The position numbers and the translations under genes were made by a program. Positions 1 to 14,277 of a stretch of 64,000 nucleotides of DNA are shown piece by piece; within the stretch, counting starts at the first letter, position 1, and each line of letters opens with the position of its first letter. The notes beneath the pieces are model-generated. The model did no database searches. It was not told where the DNA came from and saw nothing but the letters and a program-made list of their open reading frames with translations. Source of the DNA: Dimorphilus gyrociliatus (Eukaryota; Annelida; Polychaeta; Dinophilidae); contig CAJFCJ010000027.1 in the NCBI GenBank assembly GCA_904063045.1, positions 436,501 through 500,500 of the forward strand, read 5' to 3'.

Positions 1-36
1 TGATAAAATACTCTTTTTTAATATCATATAACTCAC

Positions 37-385
37 GCTCCATTTAGCTTTCATCTGCTGCTCGTCTCTGTCCACTTGAGCATTTCCTGGAGTTTTTCTA
101 CGCCAGAGACAAATACATATTCGTAGATAGGTAACCAAAAGAAGAATTAGCGGTAGAACAAAAGTTGTACCACAGACGGTCAGCGTATAGTACCGCGAGA
201 GTTTGTCGTTTATAGTAAGCATACAATAGATAGTTTTTCTTTGGTTATCTTTAGATACTTTGACTCCATAACTATACGCCGTAACCATAGCGTAAATAAA
301 GCTGACTAACCAAATAACTCCTATGGTCAAACGAACCCGAGTTTTGCTGGGCTTTGGTGACAACGGTCTTACCACAACCGTATAG
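37..385 (-). CDS. GPCR coding exon 2 (ICL2, TM4, ECL2, TM5, start of ICL3)
   Basis: The acceptor is ttggaacag|c and completes the DRY codon in frame. The exon carries TM4, the conserved ECL2 cysteine (YCMLT) and TM5, then a basic third loop (LWRRKTPGNA) followed by RDEQQMKAKW. Reading through the donor adds a few codons that do not look like TM6, which supports the splice at position 37. Confidence 0.88.
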
Positions 386-1283
386 CTGTTCCAATAGAAA
401 AATTATATAAATAATTAAATATACTAAATATACTGAACAAGTAAGCACTTCTTGTGTTCTACCTATGCCCTTTAAAAATACATAAAAATAACCATCTATA
501 AAAAGAAAAGAACTTAGAGAGTGGCTTCTCTTTTAATTAAATCAATACCATCAAAGATTCCCTTTAGTTTGGTACCACTAAAACATACTTTACTTAAGGG
601 CAAATGGACTATATCGGGGCCATCTATACTATTGGGTATTTAAGTTATAAAAATTTTCTATTTTCAATAAATGGTCAGACTCTAATATCCTTTGAGAGAC
701 TTTTCAAATAGATCGTTAATGAAGAGTTTTCAAACTGTTTTCTTATTTCATTAGATGTCAAAGATAATATTTAATCATTATTTCAACTTCCACGGTAATA
801 ATTAATGAATACTTTTGATATTTTAGCACTCTAAACTTACTAATGATGCATTTTAACTTGCAAAACAATTAAGAATACAAAAGAAAAATGATAATAAAAT
901 TATATAAATACTTACCGGTCAACTCCTAAAGCTACTGTTGTAAATATACTAACAGACACACTGAAAATTTGCATACTTCTAGAAAGAGGACACACAGCAT
1001 CGTAAAAAATCCACTTTCCCAACATTGTTTGCGTAAACGTAAAAGGTATACAAAATACAGCCATTGCTATATCTGACAATGCAATCACCGTCAAATATAT
1101 ATTGATATCAGATTTTGAGCGAGAACCAAAATTCAAAACCATTATAACTATAACATTTCCAGATAATGATAATATACATGTTGCTGAATAGACTACTATC
1201 CAACAAATCTGAGCTTCTACAGACATCGCCAAATCCGATAAGGATGTTGAATTCGTAAATGAAGAGTTGTTCATATGCACCAT
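37..1283 (-). CDS. Rhodopsin-family (class A) neuropeptide-type GPCR, N-terminal part; gene continues off the left edge
   Basis: Two coding exons join cleanly: 1283-916 and 385-37 (717 nt, 239 codons, ending at a consensus gtgagt donor). The predicted receptor has a short extracellular N-terminus with three N-glycosylation sequons (N5, N6, N11), TM1 with the SGNVIVI signature, TM2 with LSD, a TM3 cysteine, a DRY motif (DRYTVVVRPL) whose arginine codon is split by the intron, TM4, an ECL2 cysteine and TM5. TM6-TM7 and the tail lie outside the window. The intron inside DRY is a recurrent position in class A receptors. TM3/ICL2 wording (SVSVSIFTTVALGVDRY) resembles peptide receptors of the tachykinin/NPY/trissin group, but I cannot name the ligand. 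The first ATG (1283) is used; a second Met is at codon 4. A TAGGCCTA palindrome sits 16 bp upstream of the ATG. The 530-bp intron (386-915) holds nothing recognisable. Confidence 0.9.
916..1283 (-). CDS. GPCR coding exon 1 (N-terminus to TM3)
   Basis: Encodes residues 1-122 plus two bases of the DRY arginine codon. The donor is cg|gtaagt on the minus strand. TM1 spans about residues 27-50, TM2 about 62-84 and TM3 about 101-121. Confidence 0.9.
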
Positions 1284-4200
1284 AATTATTTTCCTTGAAT
1301 AGGCCTACTGCTTAGCTAAAAGTGAAAAAACTAAATTAACTATACGAATGTAAGAAAGAAGATAAAGCATGTTATACAATTTCTCTTATACAGTATATCT
1401 TTTAATAGAGAATCATGTTCTAATTTCTTAGAAAAAGCAAAGTACGGAGATGTTTACAGAATAAATCGAGTATTGTGGCAACGCTTTAGTGAAAAGAGAT
1501 CATTTGTTTATTTTTGAATGTCTTATCGAGGCCTACATTACTCTGCTATATACAAATTTTTTCGATAGTACATGATTAGCTCTCTAATATAAACATCAAT
1601 AATCCGTTTCCCACCCACATTACACTTTCCCTCACGTTTTTCTCTCTATTTCTTCCTTTTTATATCTTTTCATATCTTTAAATGATTATTAATTTTACGA
1701 CTAATCAACGTTAATATAACGTAATATTTTTTACGTACATTTTAGTTATGTGACAATTTTTATAATAGCAAACATTTTTTCTCAATTACATATAATTATC
1801 ATTGAAAACTGGTATTTTCGTTAATAATTCTTCCATTTATGATTTATAAAAAGTAAAGATAAAACCAGGGGCGTTTTAAGTTGTATGTTTTAAAATAGTT
1901 GAAGATATTATTACAGCCAACTCTGACAATTTATAGATAAAGAAGAGAATGAGAGCAAACACGTTGAAAACGAAGAAAACGGTCTAATCTGATGTTATTT
2001 AATAACTTTTATTCTATTGAAGAAAAGGCATTTAAGACATTCCAACCTTATTTGAAATGCTTGGAATTTAAAATCAGATGTAATTATTAAATGTCTTGTA
2101 CTTTTTGTTGTTTTTTTAAGAAAAACAAGTATATATTATTATTTCCATTTATGATTGTTCGTTAAGAGAAACACTACCATTTTCCTTTGAATTTATAACA
2201 AAAAAAGTCAATGAATCATTCAAAAAACTCTCTTTGTGGAGACATAAGATAAACATAATGACCCCGTAATCCGACATTAAATAGTTGTAGTACAGTTTGT
2301 CAATAAATGTCAAATCTTTGAATCGAAGTAAAGTGAAAGACTAGATTCTCATTATCATTTAATATTTAATTAAATAGTTTCTATTGATACATTTTGAATA
2401 CCAATAAATTCATAAATATGTACTACGTATAGATATATACAATATAAAGGCTTCTATATGAAAATATAAGTAAAATGTGCTATAAATAAACATCCTGTAA
2501 ATCCTATGTTAGCTTCTTTTTGGATTATTAATTTACACATAAATTATTAAAAGAATCAAAATTAATTAATAACTTTTCGAACTAATGGAATAAAGCTCAA
2601 GTAGATATTCTTAAAAAGAAGAATATTACTTATATTACTTGTAATTAATTCTTGTACTTACCTAATAGTAGGGGTTTGCATTTGGAATTAAAAACTATAA
2701 GAAGGTTTACATACGTTTAGACAAAGTAGCTATTTGTAGATATATATTATTTGTTACAAATATTACTCTTTGATTTCTTTAATTCTTCTCTTTAGAGATT
2801 AAAGGGGTTTAGGAGATGTAGGAAAAAGAAACACGTATTTTTCTCACTTTATAACTCGGATCATATAGGTATATTTTACAGTTAATTTATTACTAAATCT
2901 ATTTTAAATGTGTTATAAAAAATGAACACGATAAAAATTTTTCGCAGACTATTAACCTAAAACAGTATATCGTATTCAATTTCATCTATATTTTTTATCT
3001 TTCTCTCTCTCTCTCCCCCTCTCTTAAGAATTTTATAAATATAATACAAAATAAATGTACAAATATACAAAAAAGTTGTTCTTAAAGCTAATAGACCGAG
3101 TTTTCTCTTCTGTAGGAAAAAATACGAAAAACAGTAACAATATACTTACCAAGATAACGATGGGGAAATGGTGAAATATGCTGTATATGAATATATAAAT
3201 ACTTTGAAAATACAGAATAAGAAGCGAAAGTTGAATGTTAATGTATCTTCCAAACGGTGAAAGGGATAGAACTGAAATAAAAAATAACAAAAAATTGTGG
3301 CGCTCCCTACGCTACTAAGTACTCTGAGCCATGCTTAGTGAGAAATATATCTATTTGAGAAGAGTAGATTATGATAATTCTATTTCTTAATTAACCATCC
3401 GATTAATAAAGAATAAAAAATAAGAAGCTTCCAATAGTATAAGTATATTTAATAAAGCTACATACTAATTGTCTAGTGATTCTTAATAAAACTTAACGCA
3501 TTTTATACAAGGAAAATAATGGAGGGAAGATAAAAAGATAACGAAAATGTTAAACATTGAATTGGTAAAATGATGAATATAAATATGATTTCTAAATTTT
3601 TAGTTTTTAAATAAATCAGAAAAAGAAAACTATAAACAAAGCAATAATTTCATAAATGCATTTTTATTATTTATTGTTTTTTCAAGAACTAAAAGAGGCT
3701 TTTGCTATTAAAATTTCCTTTCATCTTTAACTCTTTTTTGTTGTTTTTCTTCTTTACTCTTTCTCTATCTTTCTTTCTATTCATTTATCTAGCTATCAAT
3801 CTATCTATCTCCCTATCTACCTATCTCTCTCTCTCTTTCTCTCTTTTCTTTCTCCCTCTCTCTCTCTCTTTTCCTGTTGTTGAGTACTTACACATATCTA
3901 CATACATAAAGTATATATATTCCGCCTCTTCTCCTCAAGTCTGTTCTCTCCCTAAACGATAGAAAAAAGTGTTACAAACCGTGTGAAAGCCGATAGTGTA
4001 ATTGAGGAAAAGACATCTTAATAGTCATATTTATTAATGTTAATTTCTGAATTTGCATCAAGGAATATAAAAAAAGCAAAAATTTAGATTAACAGCGGGA
4101 TCTTATTTCTAATTATTGTTAAATAAAGAAATAAATGTAGATTTTTAATTAGACTATTAAGAAAAGGAGGCAAAGAGAGAGAGGAGTGGGAGGAGGAGGA

Positions 4201-4928
4201 GGAGGAGGAAGATGAGGAGTAAGTGTGGGAGGAGATAGGTGACTTACGATGGGAATAGGTAAAAAGAGTAGTAAAAAATATGAAATAGGAGAGGTTGATG
4301 AGTATGTTGATTAAGAGAAAGCATAAATTACCAGCGGTAAACTAGAATATATAACAATCAATGCAACGCTTATTAGCTCCAATTCAAAAAAGGTAAAAAC
4401 GAAGCAATCTTCATTAATAATTATATAAGGTTTTTAAATTTTCATTAATTATAAGCATATTAGGTGTTGCAATTAGCGCATCGAGAACTTATAATACAAT
4501 CAATAGGAGCTTTGTAATACTGTTATTGAATCAATTCAACATTTATATACTGAGGGGCCTAGGAAGTAGATAAAAAAAAGCCAAGATTCCTCTTGTTCTA
4601 TTACAATGCTTACTGTAGTCCATTATATATAAAATAATAGAACGATGACAATTATCTATAGTAAAGTAGTGCGTTGTTTTCTTTGATTTTAAATAGGTAG
4701 TATCATGTCATTTTTGATGTATCATTATACGTTTGCAAGAAAAGTTATAAATACAAATATTTTCCTATTGTATAAAAATGACGCTGTATATACAAAGAAG
4801 AAATCTTCTTCCTTAGCTTCCTAGTATATTTCTCCTTAAGTAAACTATTAAATGTTCTCTTTACTATTATTATACATAATAAAACGACAAAACTAAAATA
4901 TAGATGTGCTCGTCAGCTATCAGTTCGA

Positions 4929-4940
4929 TAGCGCCATCTG
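4929..4940 (-). promoter_or_regulatory. CTCF-like motif CAGATGGCGCTA
   Basis: Minus-strand CAGATGGCGCTA fits the CTCF core YAGRKGGCRS, including the GCGCTA tail. It is one of six AGATGGCGNTA copies in the window. Binding is an inference. Confidence 0.4.
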
Positions 4941-5699
4941 TCTGATAGTTAAAACATTAAAATTTACTGAGTACATTTCAAGAAATTACCTATTATAGAA
5001 TTTATAAAAGTATCACTTAAAAACTTGAAGAAGAAAGAACAAAGGAAAATTTTTAACATACGAGAAAGATTTTGGCTAAAAATAAAAAATGAACTTTTTT
5101 TATCAAACTTAAAAAGGTAATTAAAAAAAGTACTAATAAAAACAGATATGATAACATTATATGATTTTAATTAATTAATTAATTAATTAGATAATAAGGT
5201 AGACTTTGAAAAAAAAAACAACGAATTTTGTGAATGCAAGTATAAGGATGAAAACTACTCAAAGACTTTGTAGGAGGGTTATACAGCTCTGTAGACGTTG
5301 GTAGTTTTTATCGTGTATTTATGTTATACTGTACATATATATATGTAAGATCGCTCTTTAGCAAAAAAAAGGCAAAATCTAAATTAAGAGCAATTTGAAA
5401 CAAGTAAAGGATATTAGCATAGCATTTATATGACATAAGAATTACTAATAATGCTTAGTTAATGAATGTTAAAGTCTTATACGTTAAGAATTAAATATAA
5501 AATTTGTTTATAGTGTAGTGTTTACTGCAAAGATTTATGAAATATGCTATTTCTCTTTAAAATAAAAGAAAATATTATCATTTACAAGGAAAGAGAATAT
5601 ACTGGACTTGGGAGAGAGGGAAAGGGAGATAGATATACATATATATATAGAGTTAGGAGATATGGAGAGAAAAAAAGAGAGATACAGGGAAAGACAGAA

Positions 5700-5732
<33 letters not shown>

Positions 5733-5733
5733 T
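5700..5733. repeat. (GA)n microsatellite
   Basis: About 17 near-perfect GA dinucleotides inside a longer purine-rich stretch from about 5580. Confidence 0.95.
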
Positions 5734-8700
5734 AGGAAAAGATAGTTATACAAATAGATAGATAAATAGGAAAGGTATACATATATACTACATATACACT
5801 GTATATTAGTATATATACATTAGAATGCAATACGACTCGAGAAAGAAAAAGTGAAGAACATGCAGACAAAGAAAGTTATTATCAGTATGATATTTCGTAT
5901 TGTCAAAAAAATAAGAATAAACAACCGAAACAAGAGGAATTGCTAGAAAACTTATTAACCAATTTTTTGATTAAATATAACCGAAATTAAGCTATAGCTA
6001 ATCGAATCTCCGTAAATAATTCCTTATAAAAAACTCGTGACATTTCGTCTCTGTATATATTTCTACTATGACATTTTTACCATCGAATCGGGTCTAACTA
6101 GGTGCGATCAGTTCTCGTTAGGAAGTTGGCATTTTAGCTTGCAGTGGAGTTACAATACACCAGATTAGATTTAGTCCTGGCGGCCATAAATAAAGACATA
6201 ATGTTAACAAGTTGTTCTTTTCCTTTACATAACAAATTGTAGAATCTATTTTTAGAAAGCGAAAAGAAAATAGACAAATTTTTTCGCCTAATTTACATAA
6301 TTTTTTTGTTGAAAAAGTTGCTAAATATAAACAAACAAACAGCTGATAATCGTAACCTTTTAAGGTATCAATGGCGAACGTTCGATCTGGAAACTTTTCA
6401 AATGTTATCTTAGGTTATAACTTATTCACGAAATGTTTATTTTTTATGGGGATGTAGTAAAATATCTGATAAAGAATAATTTTTGTCGTTTATATATCTA
6501 AATACTAGTGATTTTCTCTACTTTATCATAAAAGAAAAGGCTGAGCAAGAGAGGAAGAGAGGGAGAGAGAAGACTTGACAAAAGTTTTGCTCTCTCCGTG
6601 AATCATACATCTCATATTATATTATATTTTACCATACTTCTTATAATCTGTTAATACGCTTGTACATAACAGAAGCTTGCTATGTATTAGATATTTAAGT
6701 TTGTATAGGAGGAAAAATACCTGACCAAATACTTCTCATATCAGTATTTACAGAATCCTATAACACAAGCTTTCTATGATTACCGCCAAATTCTCTCATC
6801 TGTATGTACATATGCAATAGATAGTCCTATTAGTAGACGTTTTTCTTTCCATCTTCTAAACTATACAATAGTCTCTGCTAACGATGATAGCATAATTAAT
6901 TATCCCCTGTTGATAACTTTAACTCTTTATTTTCAATTATAGACAATAGGTTTCTATCGCCAAGCGTTATTGTTGCTTTTTCAATAATCAATAATTAGGG
7001 TAAGAGAATGATGTAATAACATTTATTAATCAAAGTTAATATTAAGGCAAAATAGAAATCTATTGATTGAAGAAGATTTAAAATGTTTTCATTCTCTTTA
7101 TATAGACAGTGTTATTATTTAAACAGTAATTTAGTAGCAAGTTGTACATTTAAATCGAATTAATAGATAAAGAAAGAGTAAAGCCGAAAAATCCCAAGAG
7201 ATATTTCTAAAAGAATGTTTTTCAATGTCATTCTTCCCTTTTTTTTAAGCCATTGTCACAATACTTAAAATTTAGTTAAGATTGTATTACAATACATTTT
7301 TTTTTATATTCTATGTTCTTGACGACGAACGATTGAAAAAAAAACCTTTTCTTATACGTGAAAATTAATATAATGTATACATATATAAAGAAGTATTCTT
7401 AGTTTTCTCACACAGACAACTCTCTAGTCGGTTAAATGAAACCATAAACATAGCGAATGTATATGTAGACTATGTATAATAATAATATATTCTTTGTGTG
7501 TAATTGCATAGATTATTTTTATACAACTGTAGAAATTACAAGAGTTCATCGCAAATATTAGATAACGATTTTATGGTTACCTACTAGTTACAGCGCAGCT
7601 TACTAGTAACTATAAGTAGTCAATCTGCATTCTTCATAGTAGCAGGAAGGAAAGAAATCTTTGACAAAGGGTATATTTTTATTTTTATACTTTTCATTTG
7701 TTTATCATCTCGTCTCTGGCGATAATAAACAAAGAGTAAGAGAGTAAAAAGTTTATAGTGTAGACTAATGTTTAGTCCATACGGTATAGGTTTGCTTATG
7801 TACAATTTAATAAAACCTTGTAGAGATTCAATATATTCCTTAATAGGTAAAAACAACGAATTGTAAATAGACATTGTATAAAGAAATTAGCAAGTACATT
7901 CTTTTATGCATAAACTGTATCGAGTTATAATGCACGTATGAATACACATATAAATTTATACTGTATATATATATATGTATATACGTTTGTATACTTTACA
8001 TTATTTGTATATTACAAGATATATATATCATGATAAAGTTTAGGAAAGGATGTATATTTCATTTCGGGTATAATGTATACAGAGATTGGCATACATGCAG
8101 AACAATCAGTAACCACAAGCTATAACTAGAATTACTAATCTTGCAGGCTTTTTTCTCTTTGCGTCTTCTTTTTCCCTTTTATTTCTATCGTTGATAAAAG
8201 TTGAAAGTATTTACTTAATAGAACATTCTAGGAAATGATAACTTTTGCTAAAAATTGTTAAAGTATCAATTAGCGTGCTGATAATATTTAGAATTAAATA
8301 AAGTATATAGTTACTTTATTTTTAGTTTGTATATTTTCTATTTACTTTCTTTTTTCATTAAAAACAAGTAAATATTTTTGAATTACTTAATTAATTAATT
8401 TATCAATTAATTAATTTATTTATTAATTTATAAACTGTATGTTTTATTTATTTCTTAATTTTAAGTGAAAAAGCTTCAATTTGTTGTAGGGTATTAAGTT
8501 GTTATTTTATAAGTTCTGCTTTTATTTCCTATTAATGATAGATACGTAGTTAAGTTAAATTTAGGACAGAGGAAATAATAATATATATATAAAAAAAAGA
8601 GAGTAAAAGAAAAAGCACTTAAGTATATTTCGTGACTTTTGGAGGAGAATAATCAAACTTTATAGACTGGAAGATTTTGTGAACTTGATTTTATCCTTTT

Positions 8701-9143
8701 TCATTTTATAAACTGAAAAGAAAAGAATTGATTTATATATATATAAATGTTTAGTATATTTATATAACATTTAGATCAAGACTATACACTAAAAGCGTAT
8801 TTAAAGTCTTAATAACTTCAATAGCCGTTCAATTTAAATATCGTTTCTATCCCATAAATTTAATATTATTCAAGTAAAATATAAGTAACACCTTTATATT
8901 AATTTATATTTATTTATATATGTTTTTAAATATATAATAGGAAAAACCAACGTAAATTACATTCTTCATAAACAAGCAAAAAATTTGGCATGTGAATAGT
9001 CTTATCTTATATTGTTATTATTCAACGGCTGATAGGCCTAATATTAAGCTATATATGCTTGAAAATATCGACAAATTTTCTTGTTTTCCTGGCCGACTAA
9101 AAACCTATAAGACTTAGATCAAAGATTAATTTTTTTTCTTTAG

Positions 9144-9288
9144 AGTTCTAATACTACTAAGTGAATAACCTACCTGAACCAGGCGGCGCCCTAAACGCCT
9201 TGGAGACGCCGCAAAACGCTTCTGCAGTAGGGGGTTTGCGCACGAAGACAGTTAACCTAATGTGGAGAAGTAACTTCAAAAACTTAAT
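9144..9288 (+). other. Probable 5' UTR part of BK exon 1
   Basis: A pyrimidine tract followed by ctttag ends at 9143, so the coding exon may begin at 9144 as a spliced leader exon. The stretch 9181-9250 is far more GC-rich than its surroundings (aggcggcgcc..., agacgccgc). An in-frame TAA at 9271-9273 blocks upward extension and supports the ATG at 9289. Whether transcription starts here or further upstream is not decided by sequence. Confidence 0.4.
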
Positions 9289-9641
9289 ATGAAAAGAGTA
9301 TCTAATCACCAAACAATATTACCATCAAATGGTTCAACAAACTGTTTAAGTGAACGTCAATGGCATTACTTTTTAGCATCATCTTTAATAACTTTTGCTC
9401 TTGGATTATTTATTCTTCTCCTATATAAATTAATTGCCTTCTCCTGCTCGAGATGGTCAAGAAGGAGGAAAGAAAGGAACGAAAACACAGGTCAAGTGGA
9501 GGCGGTTAGTTTTATGACAAAATTGAAATGGATGGCTGAAAGGTGGATATCGGGACAAACTGTCACTGGGCGGATATTGGTTAGTTATTTATATCCATTT
9601 ATATTATTTAGCGTATCTTTTAATTATATTTTTTTACCAAG
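9289..9641 (+). CDS. slo1: BK exon 1: N-terminus, S0, S0-S1 linker, S1
   Basis: S0 is at about residues 26-50 ([20 protein letters not shown]). A basic linker and the TVTGRIL motif precede S1. The frame runs through a weaker gttagt at 9580; S1 homology and phase show that the true donor is at 9642 (ccaag|gtatcg). Confidence 0.93.
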
Positions 9642-12600
9642 GTATCGCTTTCCTGTGTGCTTAGTATCGGTTCGCTGATTATTTATCTCATCGATGCTTC
9701 AAGGTAGGAATTAGTTTGCAAATTATTATTTTTAAACAGAGGCGTCATATATAGACACTTCGTATATTATATAATATTGTTATCCATCTACTACCTTACT
9801 GACGTTTTTTATCTATTCCACGTCCCTCCTTTTCAGTATCTCCTTCAAAAAGTCCCTCAAGTATTTTTTACTCTTTTTTATGCTTTATTTAATTTTTACC
9901 TGGAAGGCATCGTTCCCCGTAAATTACCAATTAAACTATAGTAAAGGTTTTTCTTAATAACAAGCAACAACGTTCTTGTTTAAAGAAAGAAAAGAAAAAT
10001 CTTGTTACTACCTCTCTCTTATTCCCTTTTGTACAAATGTTTTTATGAAAGTTTTCATTATTTTCTTAAACTGATCATGTTTTATTAAGACAATGTATTA
10101 GGTAGATTTCTTTTCTCTTTCCCTTCCTTTTAAGGGAAATTATTAAAACGTACTTTCTGTTTATATATGATTTAACCAAAATAGACATTTTATTTAGTTA
10201 TTGCGGAGTAGGATTACTAAGAAAATTTCGTTAAGAAATCAAAGAGGGTAAACAAGGAAAATAAATTTGTTACTAAGGTGGTATATTTCCAAAAATGTAC
10301 AGATCAGAGAGAGGAGTTGTTAATCTACAAACCAGTCATAGTATATAGAATGTTATACATAAACAACTAGATGAATATAGTTCAACTCATTTAGTCATAG
10401 ACAATATATAAAGTTAAAAAAAGCAAACAAACAATACATTAAGTTTGTAATAGGTTATTATGATATCCGACTACCGACCACAAAACTAATAAATGAAAGA
10501 ATGCGTCAGTCAGATTATCATCGTATTAAAGGTTTTAATATTTTTAATATCATATTTCTAGGTAAAAGTTTACAGTTTAAGAACTTACTACAAAATATAA
10601 AAAAGTTTTCAATAGTGCTGTATATTTTTCCCATTAACGAAAATCTTTTATCGAGCTTTTCCCTATTATGTTTTATATATTTAACTGTTTTGTATTGTGA
10701 TTTTTACCCTATTTTTTTTTACATAATATCCGCTCCCTCTACAACAGTATAAAAGACAATTTATTCTATTTTATTATTGTTTCTTTTACGAAAATAGTCA
10801 AAACAAAAAGATTTCTTTTTTATATTAAAACCCCCCTCCTCCCTCCTCCGTTCACTTTCTTTTTACTTTCTTTTTCAAAGATTATCTATAATAGGGTTAG
10901 AGTATTAAGTACTAGTAATAATATTAATAATGAAGATATAACCGATGCAATTCAATTTGATAAAAACAACTTTTTTTTACTTTTTACTAAAAACCCTTTG
11001 GTTATATCTGCTCTTTTTCCTATCTTCATTATCTTTATGCTCTCTTTTTAATTAATTAATAATATTTTTACTTGTCTAACAAACACAAAGGATGCTACAC
11101 ACTCTCCAGAGGCACTAATTTCTTTTTTTGCTTTATACTCTTCTTATCATTATTTACAAGATAAGAATGAATATGAACAATAATAGTAACGTATAAACAA
11201 ACAAACAAAAAGAGTTGGGATTGATCTATTTTATACTTTCTGCAATTTTATTGAATCATATTTGTTTCCTTATTAATATAATTAACAAAGTTAGTACAAG
11301 TTGATATTATACAATGTTTTGTTTAGCGTCCGTGTCTTTAACACGTTCTTTTAGAAAAATTTACAAACAACTGTTTTTCTCTTTTTCATTTCTTTTTCTA
11401 GTACATTTCATAGCTTTTTGTTATTAAAAATACTATTAATAATAGTAATCATATTGCTAGGTAATACTAATACTAGTAAAAGGACATTTACTAATAGAAA
11501 TATAACTTACAATTAATGAATAGACGTTTGTCCTTTCTATTAAACTGCAGTTCACTTTAATAAGCTTTATTAGCAAGTTTTATTAATTGTTTATTTCTAA
11601 ACAGTACATATATATATATCATATTGTTTATTACTAGTCTTTACGTTCGTATTATGTATTTAATGCATAAATTAAGAAATGATAGTACTATCGGAAGTTT
11701 AATCTTCTAAAAATAAGTCTTCTATGTATTTTTTTTAAATAGATTGCTCACTAATCTGCTCTTACCGGAAGTAATCTTATTTTCTTGTCCCAATTGGGAG
11801 AGTATAGGGTTCACTTTTTTTAAGGTGTAGGCTTTAGTTTTAGTAAGGTGAATTAATTATGTAAATGATGTTTTGCATTATATTGTGTTCTGTATCTATC
11901 AATATATATTTATTTACCACCAAGTACGACACTATAGCAACTTACTATGTAAAATTAAAGACAAAAACGGTAATTACAAGTACATATCAGGGCTGATAAA
12001 TGAGAAAGAAATTGGGAAATTGGGGGAAAAGTGTAGAAAAACGATTTTCAATGAAGCGTAAAAGTGCCAACGTTTCACTGCGAGCAACGGCACAACAAGA
12101 CATTGACGATGAATCAAAGACTGAAAGGGAAAATACAGTTTTTACATAGGTTTTTTTTATATTATTATCTACCTCTAACATTATACAACGTTTGACGTTA
12201 ATTGAAGGAGATTTGAAAATTGATAGGCCTAAAGAAAGCAGTAAAGAGTAGGAGAAAATGATTGAACAATCTCCTTTACTGTAATACAAACAATATTTAT
12301 GGATGTTCGATTCTATTTGGCTGGCAATCGGGATGCTAGATATTTAAATTGCAGAAACCTCAGACGTCATAGGAAGAAATACAAATACATTTATGCATAA
12401 TGAGGAACTTTGAACAGTAAAAACTGAATATATATTTATATATATAAAAGGAATTTCTACTTCCCTCCTACCCTCCCCTCCATGCCCCTTCGTCCCTCTT
12501 TTTTTTATTGGCATAGTACATACTGACCTTCAATTCCTGAAAGCCTGACATTTTCCCCTAATTTTACATTTTAACCCAGTTTTGAAAGTTGGTAGAGTGA

Positions 12601-14240
12601 AAAGAATCTATTAGAAAAATCAGTTTTAACAGTAACGCAAATGTTATCCATTCAATATCAACTAAAGAGGTATGCGCAGTATTGCATCTCCTTTGAAGTT
12701 ACTAGCGTTACCGCTCAAAGTGCTACACTAACGAGATGAGACTAGCGTGTTGGAGTCTATTTTTCGACGCCTTTCGCGCTGTCGGCGACAACTCTGAGAA
12801 AATAAGTAGACACGGACCGTTTTTACAATAAAACTTTTCCTATAAGTTCTCAGACACCCCGCTGTTTCGTCTTTATACACATCCTTCATTATTTTTTCTG
12901 TATATTTACTTTATATATGTATTAATATAAACAATATATACATGTACATATATACAGTATATATATATATATAGTATATATGTATACATATATATATAGT
13001 GTATATTTATAGATGTTAAGATTTGTACTCTTTTATGCCTATATACTGTATATATATATATATATACAGTATATATATACAGTATATTAGTCTCTAACTT
13101 AATGTCAAAATAACCTACATAATATTTTACTAACGTTTATCTTCTTTCAAGGTTTGGCAAAAAGGTAGAACAATGCAAAAGTTGGACTGAAAGCCCGGCA
13201 CAACAAATCGATTTTGTTTTCAACGTTTTCTTCACATTTTATTTTATTATTCGGGTAAGACATACCTGACATTAGAAACAAAAGCTATACAATTTCTTTA
13301 ATAGTAAACTTCCTTGTAGGATATTTAAATACGAATGCCAAAAATTATTTATCAATATTACTCTCCTACCTTTACCTACTAAAAAAAACGACTCTCGTAT
13401 CTTAAAATATCAAATCAAAAAGTTATTTTACTCACTTATTGCACGTCAATAAGTGAAAATAAACTTGACACTCTTTAGTTTATCCTAAAAAAGGAATAAC
13501 ATCTGCATGCACTATGACTTGGTGTGAATTCGTGGAAAGATTCACAAGAAAATGTATAATTCAAAGTCATTCCTCTATTGAATAGTTCTAAACTATGAAA
13601 AAAACATATCTTAGTATAGCCTTTAGCGGTTGTTTTTATCTCAATATATTTCATATATCCGTATATTATCCATTCACTTAGCCTATACTGTTCTTAACTG
13701 GGAATGCAGAGCCAATCAGGAAGCGAATTAGATGTAATTCTCGTCAAATTACATACAGTATTTTTGGCATCGCATTACCTGTGTATATCTCTGCTATAGG
13801 TTTATCTATAATACTTCTTTTTTTTCAGTTTACGGCTGCGAATGATAAACTGATATTCTGGCTGGAAATGCACTCAATTGTTGACTACTTTACTATTCTA
13901 CCTGCTTATATGGCAATATACTTAGGTAGACAGTGGCTAGGTAAACACTGATTTTTAAAATTCATAAAATGAAGGGTGAGAATATTAATTTTAAAACTAA
14001 AACTAGAAGATAAAGATTAAAAAATCTGATAACGAATTAACGTTAGATTATTGATGTAGCTCTTTTTAATAACTGAATAATCATTAAAAGATGAACCACT
14101 ATCATTTTTTATCAAGTACAGATTTCTAATTGAAAAAGTACAATTAAATCTCTTTTCCCGGAAAGAGTTTATTTTATAATTAGTTGAAATACTTGAAATA
14201 TATATTAATTAGACAAAAGAGAGAAAGGGATAGAGAGAAA

Positions 14241-14277
<37 letters not shown>

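Larger units (their letters stand above)
1284..9143. other. Spacer between the divergent GPCR and BK genes
   Basis: About 7.9 kb with no convincing coding exon on either strand; the open frames here are low-complexity Leu/Ser/Phe translations of CT and AT runs. It holds CT/GA tracts (3001-3026, 3821-3872, 5700-5733), a GGA run (about 4188-4210), TTAA tetranucleotide runs (5170-5190, 8391-8425), TACTGTATA motifs and one CTCF-like site at 4929-4940. Promoters of the two head-to-head genes should lie here, but no clear core promoter was picked out. Confidence 0.7.
9642..13151 (+). other. slo1: BK intron 1
   Basis: A 3.5-kb intron, mostly AT-rich. It contains two small hydrophilic frames (12051-12149, 32 aa; 12736-12831, 31 aa), a GC-richer island at about 12660-12880, and a dense cluster of TACAGTATA/TACTGTATA with (TA)n at 12930-13090. 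No protein homology was recognised. Confidence 0.75.

Noticed and set aside
3033-3962. Open frames in both directions rich in Leu, Ser, Phe and Ile
   Set aside because: They are translations of CT and AT runs, lack homology and have no plausible splice partners.
5544-5869. Overlapping frames on both strands ending in (RE)n or (LS)n
   Set aside because: Produced by the (GA)n microsatellite.
11987-12289. 100-codon minus-strand frame in BK intron 1
   Set aside because: No homology; the better codon pattern over the same bases is the short plus-strand frame, itself only weak.
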